Shown: piece by piece, positions 54,921 to 64,000 of the stretch
How positions within the stretch are numbered: the stretch's first letter is position 1
Layout: every line of letters starts with the position of its first letter
Assembly (NCBI GenBank): GCA_037893225.1
Contig: JAZGUH010000711.1
Location: 794,851-858,850, forward strand
Reading direction: 5' to 3'
Length of the DNA stretch: 64,000 nt
Source: Hippasteria phrygiana
Lineage: Eukaryota; Echinodermata; Asteroidea; Valvatida; Goniasteridae
Notes under the pieces: generated by a model
The model's database searches: none
Seen by the model: only the letters and a program-made list of their open reading frames with translations
What the model was told of the DNA's origin: nothing
Program-made: the position numbers and the translations under genes

Positions 54921-57449
54921 AGTCATACCCTAGGGAATTTGACAGGCATGGAGCAATAAATAGAAGGTAATATGCACACAGATGTTGGCCGGAAAGAAAA
55001 TAAACATTGCGAGGTTTGAATTTTCTCCACAAGTTTTAACTCTAAGAAGCCGCCGATAATTGCAACATGTAGCGCCAGATCTAAGCTATACATACATGTC
55101 AAAATTACTGCATTTGGTTGATATTTCATGCAATTATGAATGAGTAAAGCAAGTCCATACCCCAGGGAATTTGACAGGCATGGAGCAATACATAAAAGGT
55201 AATCTGCACACAGATGGTGGCCGGGAAGAAAATAAACATTGCGAGGTTTGAATTTTCTCCACAAGTTTTAACTCTAAGAAGCCGCCGATAATTGCAACAT
55301 GTAGCGCCAGATCTAAGCTATCCATACATGTCAAAATTACTGAATTTGGTTGATATTTCATGCAATTATGAATGAGTAAAGCAACTCCATACCCCAGGGA
55401 ATTTGACATGCATGGAGCAATAAATAGACGGTAATATGTACACAGATGTTGGCCGGAAAGAAAATAAACATTGCGAGGTTTGAATTTTCTCCACAAGTGT
55501 TAACTCTAAGAAGCCGCCGATAATTGCAACATGTAGCGCCAGATCTAAGCTATCCATACATGTCAAAATTACTGAATTTGGTTGATATTTCATGCAATTA
55601 TGAATGAGTAAAGCAAGTCCATACCCCAGGGAATTTGACAGGCATGGAGCAATAAATAGACGGTAATCTGCACACAGATGGTGGCCGGGAAGAAAATAAA
55701 CATTGCGAGGTTTGAATTTTCTCCACAAGTTTTAACTCTAAGAAGCCGCCGATAATTGCAACATGTAGCGCCAGATCTAAGCTATCCATACATGTCAACA
55801 TTACTGAATTTGGTTGATATTTCAAGCAATTATGAATGAGTAAAGCAAGTCCATACCCCAGGGAATTTGACAGGCATGGAGCAATAAATAGACGGTAATC
55901 TGCACACAGATGGTGGCCGGGAAGAAAATAAACATTGCGAGGTTTGAATTTTCTCCACAAGTGTTAACTCTAAGAAGCCGCCGATAATTGCAACATGTAG
56001 CGCCAGATCTAAGCTATCCATACATGTCAACATTACTGAATTTGGTTGATATTTCATGCAATTATGAATGAGTAAAGCAAGTCCATACCCCAGGGAATTT
56101 GACAGGCATGGAGCAATAAATAGACGGTAATCTGCACACAGATGGTGGCCGGGAAGAAAATAAACATTGCGAGGTTTGAATTTTCTACACAAGTTTTAAC
56201 TCTAAGAAGCCGCCGATAATTGCAACATGTAGCGCCAGATCTAAGCTATCCATACATGTCAAAATTACTGAATTTGGTTGATATTTCATGCAATTATGAA
56301 TGAGTAAAGCAAGTCCATACCCCAGGGAATTTGACATGCATGGAGCAATAAATAGACGGTAATCTGCACACAGATGGTGGCCGGGAAGAAAATAAACATT
56401 GCGAGGTTTGAATTTTCTCCACAAGTGTTAACTCTAAGAAGCCGCCGATAATTGCAACATGTAGCGCCAGATCTAAGCTATCCATACATGTCAACATTAC
56501 TGAATTTGGTTGATATTTCATGCAATTATGAATGAGTAAAGCAAGTCCATACCCCAGGGAATTTGACAGGCATGGAGCAATAAATAGACGGTAATCTGCA
56601 CACAGATGGTGGCCGGGAAGAAAATAAACATTGCGAGGTTTGAATTTTCTACACAAGTTTTAACTCTAAGAAGCCGCCGATAATTGCAACATGTAGCGCC
56701 AGATCTAAGCTATCCATACATGTCAAAATTACTGAATTTGGTTGATATTTCATGCAATTATGAATGAGTAAAGCAAGTCCATACCCCAGGGAATTTGACA
56801 TGCATGGAGCAATAAATAGACGGTAATCTGCACACAGATGGTGGCCGGGAAGAAAATAAACATTGCGAGGTTTGAATTTTCTCCACAAGTGTTAACTCTA
56901 AGAAGCCGCCGATAATTGCAACATGTAGCGCCAGATCTAAGCTATCCATACATGTCAACATTACTGAATTTGGTTGATATTTCATGCAATTATGAATGAG
57001 TAAAGCAAGTCCATACCCCAGGGAATTTGACAGGCATGGAGCAATAGATAGACGGTAATCTGCACACAGATGGTGGCCGGGAAGAAAATAAACATTGCGA
57101 GGTTTGAATTTTCTCTACAAGTTTTAACTCTAAGAAGCCGCCGATAATTGCAACATGTAGCGCCAGATCTAAGCTATCCATACATGTCAAAATTACTGAA
57201 TTTGGTTGATATTTCATGCAATTATGAATGAGTAAAGCAAGTCCATACCCCAGGGAATTTGACATGCATGGAGCAATAAATAGACGGTAACATGTACACA
57301 GATGTTGGCCGGAAAGAAAATAAACATTGCGAGGTTTGAATTTTCTCCACAAGTGTTAACTCTAAGAAGCCGCCGATAATTGCAACATGTAGCGCCAGAT
57401 CTAAGCTATCCATACATGTCAAAATTACTGAATTTGGTTGATATTTCAT

Positions 57450-60023
57450 GCAATTATGAATGAGTAAAGCAAGTCATACCCTAGGGAATTTGACAGGCAT
57501 GGAGCAATAAATAGAAGGTAATATGCACACAGATGTTGGCCGGAAAGAAAATAAACATTGCGAGGTTTGAATTTTCTCCACAAGTTTTAACTCTAAGAAG
57601 CCGCCGATAATTGCAACATGTAGCGCCAGATCTAAGCTATACATACATGTCAAAATTACTGCATTTGGTTGATATTTCATGCAATTATGAATGAGTAAAG
57701 CAAGTCCATACCCCAGGGAATTTGACAGGCATGGAGCAATAAATAGACGGTAATCTGCACACAGATGGTGGCCGGGAAGAAAATAAACATTGCGAGGTTT
57801 GAATTTTCTCCACAAGTGTTAACTCTAAGAAGCCGCCGATAATTGCAACATGTAGCGCCAGATCTAAGCTATCCATACATGTCAACATTACTGAATTTGG
57901 TTGATATTTCATGCAATTATGAATGAGTAAAGCAAGTCCATACCCCAGGGAATTTGACAGGCATGGAGCAATAAATAGACGGTAATCTGCACGCAGATGG
58001 TGGCCGGGAAGAAAATAAACATTGCGAGGTTTGAATTTTCTCCACAAGTTTTAACTCTAAGAAGCCGCCGATAATTGCAACATGTAGCGCCAGATCTAAG
58101 CTATCCATACATGTCAAAATTACTGAATTTGGTTGATATTTCATGCAATTATGAATGAGTAAAGCAAGTCCATACCCCAGGGAATTTGACATGCATGGAG
58201 CAATAAATAGACGGTAACATGTACACAGATGTTGGCCGGAAAGAAAATAAACATTGCGAGGTTTGAATTTTCTCCACAAGTGTTAACTCTAAGAAGCCGC
58301 CGATAATTGCAACATGTAGCGCCAGATCTAAGCTATCCATACATGTCAAAATTACTGAATTTGGTTGATATTTCATGCAATTATGAATGAGTAAAGCAAG
58401 TCATACCCTAGGGAATTTGACAGGCATGGAGCAATAAATAGACGGTAATCTGCACACAGATGGTGGCCGGGAAGAAAATAAACATTGCGAGGTTTGAATT
58501 TTCTCCACAAGTTTTAACTCTAAGAAGCCGCCGATAATTGCAACATGTAGCGCCAGATCTAAGCTATCCATACATGTCAAAATTACTGAATTTGGTTGAT
58601 ATTTCATGCAATTATGAATGAGTAAAGCAAGTCCATACCCCAGGGAATTTGACAGGCATGGAGCAATAAATAGACGGTAATCTGCACACAGATGGTGGCC
58701 GGGAAGAAAATAAACATTGCGAGGTTTGAATTTTCTCCACAAGTGTTAACTCTAAGAAGCCGCCGATAATTGCAACATGTAGCGCCAGATCTAAGCTATC
58801 CATACATGTCAACATTACTGAATTTGGTTGATATTTCATGCAATTATGAATGAGTAAAGCAAGTCCATACCCCAGGGAATTTGACAGGCATGGAGCAATA
58901 AATAGACGGTAATCTGCACGCAGATGGTGGCCGGGAAGAAAATAAACATTGCGAGGTTTGAATTTTCTCCACAAGTTTTAACTCTAAGAAGCCGCCGATA
59001 ATTGCAACATGTAGCACCAGATCTAAGCTATCCATACATGTCAAAATTACTGAATTTGGTTGATATTTCATGCAATTATGAATGAGTAAAGCAAGTCCAT
59101 ACCCCAGGGAATTTGACATGCATGGAGCAATAAATAGACGGTAACATGTACACAGATGTTGGCCGGAAAGAAAATAAACATTGCGAGGTTTGAATTTTCT
59201 CCACAAGTGTTAACTCTAAGAAGCCGCCGATAATTGCAACATGTAGCGCCAGATCTAAGCTATCCATACATGTCAAAATTACTGAATTTGGTTGATATTT
59301 CATGCAATTATGAATGAGTAAAGCAAGTCATACCCTAGGGAATTTGACAGGCATGGAGCAATAAATAGACGGTAATCTGCACACAGATGGTGGCCGGGAA
59401 GAAAATAAACATTGCGAGGTTTGAATTTTCTCCACAAGTGTTAACTCTAAGAAGCCGCCGATAATTGCAACATGTAGCGCCAGATCTAAGCTATCCATAC
59501 ATGTCAACATTACTGAATTTGGTTGATATTTCATGCAATTATGAATGAGTAAAGCAAGTCCATACCCCAGGGAATTTGACAGGCATGGAGCAATAAATAG
59601 ACGGTAATCTGCACGCAGATGGTGGCCGGGAAGAAAATAAACATTGCGAGGTTTGAATTTTCTCCACAAGTTTTAACTCTAAGAAGCCGCCGATAATTGC
59701 AACATGTAGCGCCAGATCTAAGCTATCCATACATGTCAAAATTACTGAATTTGGTTGATATTTCATGCAATTATGAATGAGTAAAGCAAGTCCATACCCC
59801 AGGGAATTTGACATGCATGGAGCAATAAATAGACGGTAACATGTACACAGATGTTGGCCGGAAAGAAAATAAACATTGCGAGGTTTGAATTTTCTCCACA
59901 AGTGTTAACTCTAAGAAGCCGCCGATAATTGCAACATGTAGCGCCAGATCTAAGCTATCCATACATGTCAAAATTACTGAATTTGGTTGATATTTCATGC
60001 AATTATGAATGAGTAAAGCAAGT
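57450..60023 (+). repeat. Tetramer and trimer higher-order repeats, 927 and 695 bp
   Basis: 231-bp monomers at about 57474, 58401, 59328 and 60023 define units of 4, 4 and 3 monomers. Each contains the rare CACGCAGATGG variant (about 57989, 58916 and 59611). The third unit has lost a monomer relative to the first two. This is a locally homogenised, probably young block. Confidence 0.85.
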
Positions 60024-61460
60024 CATACCCTAGGGAATTTGACAGGCATGGAGCAATAAATAGACGGTAATCTGCACACAGATGGTGGCCGGGAAGAAAA
60101 TAAACATTGCGAGGTTTGAATTTTCTCCACAAGTTTTAACTCTAAGAAGCCGCCGATAATTGCAACATGTAGCGCCAGATCTAAGCTATCCATACATGTC
60201 AAAATTACTGAATTTGGTTGATATTTCATGCAATTATGAATGAGTAAAGCAAGTCCATACCCCAGGGAATTTGACAGGCATGGAGCAATAAATAGACGGT
60301 AATCTGCACACAGATGGTGGCCGGGAAGAAAATAAACATTGCGAGGTTTGAATTTTCTCCACAAGTGTTAACTCTAAGAAGCCGCCGATAATTGCAACAT
60401 GTAGCGCCAGATCTAAGCTATCCATACATGTCAACATTACTGAATTTGGTTGATATTTCAAGCAATTATGAATGAGTAAAGCAAGTCCATACCCCAGGGA
60501 ATTTGACATGCATGGAGCAATAAATAGACGGTAACATGTACACAGATGTTGGCCGGAAAGAAAATAAACATTGCGAGGTTTGAATTTTCTCCACAAGTTT
60601 TAACTCTAAGAAGCCGCCGATAATTGCAACATGTAGCGCCAGATCTAAGCTATACATACATGTCAAAATTACTGAATTTGGTTGATATTTCATGCAATTA
60701 TGAATGAGTAAAGCAAGTCCATACCCCAGGGAATTTGACAGGCATGGAGCAATAAATAGACGGTAATCTGCACACAGATGGTGGCCGGGAAGAAAATAAA
60801 CATTGCGAGGTTTGAATTTTCTCCACAAGTTTTAACTCTAAGAAGCCGCCGATAATTGCAACATGTAGCGCCAGATCTAAGCTATCCATACATGTCAAAA
60901 TTACTGAATTTGGTTGATATTTCATGCAATTATGAATGAGTAAAGCAAGTCCATACCCCAGGGAATTTGACAGGCATGGAGCAATAAATAGACGGTAATC
61001 TGCACACAGATGGTGGCCGGGAAGAAAATAAACATTGCGAGGTTTGAATTTTCTCCACAAGTGTTAACTCTAAGAAGCCGCCGATAATTGCAACATGTAG
61101 CGCCAGATCTAAGCTATCCATACATGTCAAAATTACTGAATTTGGTTGATATTTCATGCAATTATGAATGAGTAAAGCAAGTCCATACCCCAGGGAATTT
61201 GACAGGCATGGAGCAATAAATAGACGGTAATCTGCACACAGATGGTGGCCGGGAAGAAAATAAACATTGCGAGGTTTGAATTTTCTCCACAAGTGTTAAC
61301 TCTAAGAAGCCGCCGATAATTGCAACATGTAGCGCCAGATCTAAGCTATCCATACATGTCAACATTACTGCATTTGGTTGATATTTCAAGCAATTATGAA
61401 TGAGTAAAGCAAGTCATACCCTAGGGAATTTGACAGGCATGGAGCAATAAATAGAAGGTA

Positions 61461-61464
61461 ATAT
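61461..61464. repeat. Target-site duplication, left copy
   Basis: ATAT before the element equals ATAT after it (61911-61914). The uninterrupted satellite reads GGTAATATGCACAC, with a single ATAT, so the extra copy was made on insertion. If the element is taken to start one base earlier (TGTGACC), the duplication is TA instead. The sequence alone cannot separate the two. Confidence 0.8.
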
Positions 61465-61498
61465 GTGACCGGCTCTGCAAAAAGGGGTATTATGTCGC
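61465..61498 (+). repeat. Left terminal inverted repeat of the MITE
   Basis: Thirty-four bases, pairing with 61877-61910 in reverse complement. The single mismatch is at position 23 (G here, C in the partner). Confidence 0.9.
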
Positions 61499-61876
61499 AC
61501 TATGTGAAAACACACACAGGGCAGTTCTATGTGAAGCGGGTGAACAAAATCTTCACGAAAGTGATTTGTTTTGTTTTTTGTTTGTTGGCTTCTGTTATAT
61601 CTATATTTTCAGAATTTATTTTCAGAAACATTAATATTGATGAATAAAGATGAAAAAATAAATGGTAATAAAAATTTCTTCTATCTTATTTCTTTGCACT
61701 TTTTGTGTTTGAAGGCCTGTATCTCTAAATGCACTTTTGATAAATTGGGAAAATAGGAGTATACAAATGTCAAGATATCTTGAGAACACAAAATGCCACA
61801 GGGGTCAAACCCTCACCAAATTAAAGCTTAGGATGTGACAAATTCAACTATGTATATAACTAATTTGTCAAATTTT

Positions 61877-61910
61877 GCGACATAATAGCCCTTTTTGCAG
61901 AGCCGGTCAC
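61877..61910 (-). repeat. Right terminal inverted repeat of the MITE
   Basis: Thirty-four bases ending AGCCGGTCAC, the reverse complement of the left repeat except for one position. It is followed by the right copy of the duplicated target, ATAT at 61911-61914. Confidence 0.9.
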
Positions 61911-61914
61911 ATAT

Positions 61915-64000
61915 GCACACAGATGTTGGCCGGAAAGAAAATAAACATTGCGAGGTTTGAATTTTCTCCACAAGTTTTAACTCTAAGAAGCCGCCGATAA
62001 TTGCAACATGTAGCGCCAGATCTAAGCTATACATACATGTCAAAATTACTGCATTTGGTTGATATTTCATGCAATTATGAATGAGTAAAACAAGTCCATA
62101 CCCCAGGGAATTTGACAGGCATGGAGCAATAAATAGACGGTAATCTGCACACAGATGGTGGCCGGGAAGAAAATAAACATTGCGAGGTTTGAATTTTCTC
62201 CACAAGTGTTAACTCTAAGAAGCCGCCGATAATTGCAACATGTAGCGCCAGATCTAAGCTATCCATACATGTCAACATTACTGAATTTGGTTGATATTTC
62301 ATGCAATTATGAATGAGTAAAGCAAGTCCATACCCCAGGGAATTTGACAGGCATGGAGCAATAAATAGACGGTAATCTGCACACAGATGGTGGCCGGGAA
62401 GAAAATAAACATTGCGAGGTTTGAATTTTCTCCACAAGTTTTAACTCTAAGAAGCCGCCGATAATTGCAACATGTAGCGCCAGATCTAAGCTATCCATAC
62501 ATGTCAAAATTACTGAATTTGGTTGATATTTCATGCAATTATGAATGAGTAAAGCAAGTCCATACCCCAGGGAATTTGACATGCATGGAGCAATAAATAG
62601 ACGGTAACATGTACACAGATGTTGGCCGGAAAGAAAATAAACATTGCGAGGTTTGAATTTTCTCCACAAGTGTTAACTCTAAGAAGCCGCCGATAATTGC
62701 AACATGTAGCGCCAGATCTAAGCTATCCATACATGTCAAAATTACTGAATTTGGTTGATATTTCATGCAATTATGAATGAGTAAAGCAAGTCATACCCTA
62801 GGGAATTTGACAGGCATGGAGCAATAAATAGACGGTAATCTGCACACAGATGGTGGCCGGGAAGAAAATAAACATTGCGAGGTTTGAATTTTCTCCACAA
62901 GTTTTAACTCTAAGAAGCCGCCGATAATTGCAACATGTAGCGCCAGATCTAAGCTATCCATACATGTCAAAATTACTGAATTTGGTTGATATTTCATGCA
63001 ATTATGAATGAGTAAAGCAAGTCCATACCCCAGGGAATTTGACAGGCATGGAGCAATAAATAGATGGTAATCTGCACACAGATGGTGGCCGGGAAGAAAA
63101 TAAACATTGCGAGGTTTGAATTTTCTCCACAAGTGTTAACTCTAAGAAGCCGCCGATAATTGCAACATGTAGCGCCAGATCTAAGCTATCCATACATGTC
63201 AACATTACTGAATTTGGTTGATATTTCAAGCAATTATGAATGAGTAAAGCAAGTCCATACCCCAGGGAATTTGACATGCATGGAGCAATAAATAGACGGT
63301 AACATGTACACAGATGTTGGCCGGAAAGAAAATAAACATTGCGAGGTTTGAATTTTCTCCACAAGTTTTAACTCTAAGAAGCCGCCGATAATTGCAACAT
63401 GTAGCGCCAGATCTAAGCTATACATACATGTCAAAATTACTGAATTTGGTTGATATTTCATGCAATTATGAATGAGTAAAGCAAGTCCATACCCCAGGGA
63501 ATTTGACAGGCATGGAGCAATAAATAGACGGTAATCTGCACACAGATGGTGGCCGGGAAGAAAATAAACATTGCGAGGTTTGAATTTTCTCCACAAGTTT
63601 TAACTCTAAGAAGCCGCCGATAATTGCAACATGTAGCGCCAGATCTAAGCTATCCATACATGTCAAAATTACTGAATTTGGTTGATATTTCATGCAATTA
63701 TGAATGAGTAAAGCAAGTCCATACCCCAGGGAATTTGACAGGCATGGAGCAATAAATACACGGTAATCTGCACACAGATGGTGGCCGGGAAGAAAATAAA
63801 CATTGCGAGGTTTGAATTTTCTCCACAAGTGTTAACTCTAAGAAGCCGCCGATAATTGCAACATGTAGCGCCAGATCTAAGCTATCCATACATGTCAACA
63901 TTACTGCATTTGGTTGATATTTCAAGCAATTATGAATGAGTAAAGCAAGTCCATACCCCAGGGAATTTGACAGGCATGGACCAATAAATAGACGGTAATC
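61915..64000 (+). repeat. Satellite array resumed to the right of the MITE
   Basis: The interrupted monomer finishes at 61998. Eight complete monomers and a partial one then follow, including a 231-bp monomer with its deletion near 62791. The order of variants from 62791 to 63698 follows that at 60023-60930, so the same higher-order unit continues across the insertion. Private changes include TAAAACAAG (62087), AGATGGTAAT (63063) and GGACCAATAA in the last monomer. Confidence 0.97.

Larger units (their letters stand above)
61465..61910. mobile_element. MITE-like non-autonomous DNA transposon, 446 bp
   Basis: The element interrupts one 231-bp satellite monomer and can be removed exactly, with one ATAT, to restore it. 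The 34-bp terminal inverted repeats begin GTGACCGGCTCTGC and match at 33 of 34 positions. The interior (61499-61876) is AT-rich and has only two open frames of about 60 codons, neither resembling a transposase, so it would be moved in trans. If the target is TA, a Tc1/mariner-type enzyme is possible. A 4-bp ATAT target would point elsewhere, for example to Sola- or Ginger-like groups. I do not recognise the family. It is found once in the window and in no other monomer, so it inserted after the surrounding repeats were amplified, or has not been copied since. Confidence 0.88.
2443..64000 (+). repeat. 232-bp satellite DNA array (263 complete monomers and a partial)
   Basis: Taking AATTGCAAC as the monomer start, 254 complete monomers lie between 2443 and 61317. 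The 255th (from 61318) carries a mobile-element insertion, and eight more complete monomers and a partial one follow from 61999. All are head to tail in one orientation. The basic monomer is 232 bp, about 42% G+C, and each copy seen carries one AGATCT at monomer positions 20-25. Neighbours differ at a small set of recurring sites: atCcat/atAcat, caaAatt/caaCatt, ctgAattt/ctgCattt, tttcATgc/tttcAAgc, caaGtcc/caaCtcc, gacaGg/gacaTg, agACgg/agAAgg/aaAAgg, agtGtt/agtTtt. No gene is embedded. Long minus-strand frames exist only because few stop codons occur in two of the frames. The array continues past the right edge. Confidence 0.99.

Noticed and set aside
61531..61556. Short hairpin GTGAAG/CTTCAC in the MITE interior
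   Set aside because: Six-base arms with a 14-base loop are expected by chance in 446 bp and have no supporting context.
61465..61756. Two + strand frames of about 60 codons inside the MITE
   Set aside because: One would start at a GTG in the terminal repeat itself. The composition is low-complexity and AT-driven, and neither shows a transposase motif.
2519..63925. Hundreds of minus-strand open frames of 113-120 codons with nearly the same predicted protein
   Set aside because: Each frame spans about one and a half monomers. Since 232 is not a multiple of 3, it reads the same DNA in two frames in succession. They overlap each other, end at a stop fixed by the repeat, and change length with the 1-3-bp deletions. 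There is no sign of selection on codons.
2443..64000. CRISPR array
   Set aside because: The whole 232-bp unit is repeated, with no alternation of short repeats and unique spacers.
2443..64000. CENP-B box in the satellite monomer
   Set aside because: The monomer consensus contains no TTCG followed by the required A and CGGG spacing on either strand, so centromere identity cannot be argued this way.
2443..64000. tRNA-derived (SINE-like) internal promoter in the monomer
   Set aside because: GGTTTGAATTT (monomer positions 188-198) resembles a B box and TGGCCGGGAAG about 26 bases upstream faintly resembles an A box, but both lack key bases and there is no tRNA-like fold or A-rich tail.
2443..64000. 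rDNA intergenic-spacer subrepeats
   Set aside because: The array is far longer than usual spacer subrepeats, and no rRNA sequence lies in the flank, which is an LTR element.
2443..64000. Inverted segments within the array
   Set aside because: Monomers were followed from the junction to the right end and all keep one orientation; only the MITE interrupts them.

Overview
The window is eukaryotic non-coding DNA, almost all of it one satellite array. I found no protein-coding gene, tRNA, rRNA or CRISPR array that I can support. The eukaryotic origin is inferred from a 61.5-kb tandem satellite, an LTR retroelement primed by tRNA-Leu, and a short terminal-inverted-repeat (MITE-like) element. An animal is plausible, but the sequence does not identify the taxon.

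Layout. (1) Positions 1-154 are unassigned flank with an 18-G run and a small palindrome. (2) Positions 155-2445 are a non-autonomous LTR retroelement on the + strand. It has a 5' LTR at 155-1024 (TG...CA), a primer binding site at 1025-1035 that matches the CCA end, discriminator and acceptor stem of tRNA-Leu, and a short internal region with no gag or pol. A roughly 121-bp minisatellite carries repeated polypurine tracts before the real one at 1843-1859, and a 3' LTR at 1860-2445 has lost its last third. The shared part of the two LTRs differs at only two positions. (3) At 2443-2445 the broken 3' LTR fuses to the satellite across three shared bases (AAT). (4) From 2443 to 64000 a 232-bp satellite runs head to tail in one orientation: 263 complete monomers plus a partial 264th at the window edge. 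Thirty-five monomers are short (25 of 231 bp, 10 of 229 bp), and these serve as landmarks. (5) One monomer near the right end is interrupted by a 446-bp MITE-like element at 61465-61910 with 33/34-matching terminal inverted repeats and a duplicated ATAT (or TA) target.

Organisation. The array is a mosaic of nested higher-order repeats, with periods of 464, 695, 927, 1157, 1389/1391, 1623, 1855/1856, 2319, 2551, 3245 and 8343 bp. The largest is a 36-monomer unit of 8343 bp present twice in tandem (about 28.4-36.7 kb and 36.7-45.1 kb), with no difference seen in any compared monomer up to the last one. Part of it also occurs near 19.7-25.0 kb. This fits repeated unequal exchange and gene conversion in a heterochromatic, possibly pericentromeric or subtelomeric, block; the location is inference.

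Many 113-120-codon open frames on the minus strand are a product of the repeat. Because 232 = 3 x 77 + 1, each reads the same monomer in two successive frames. They are not annotated as genes.
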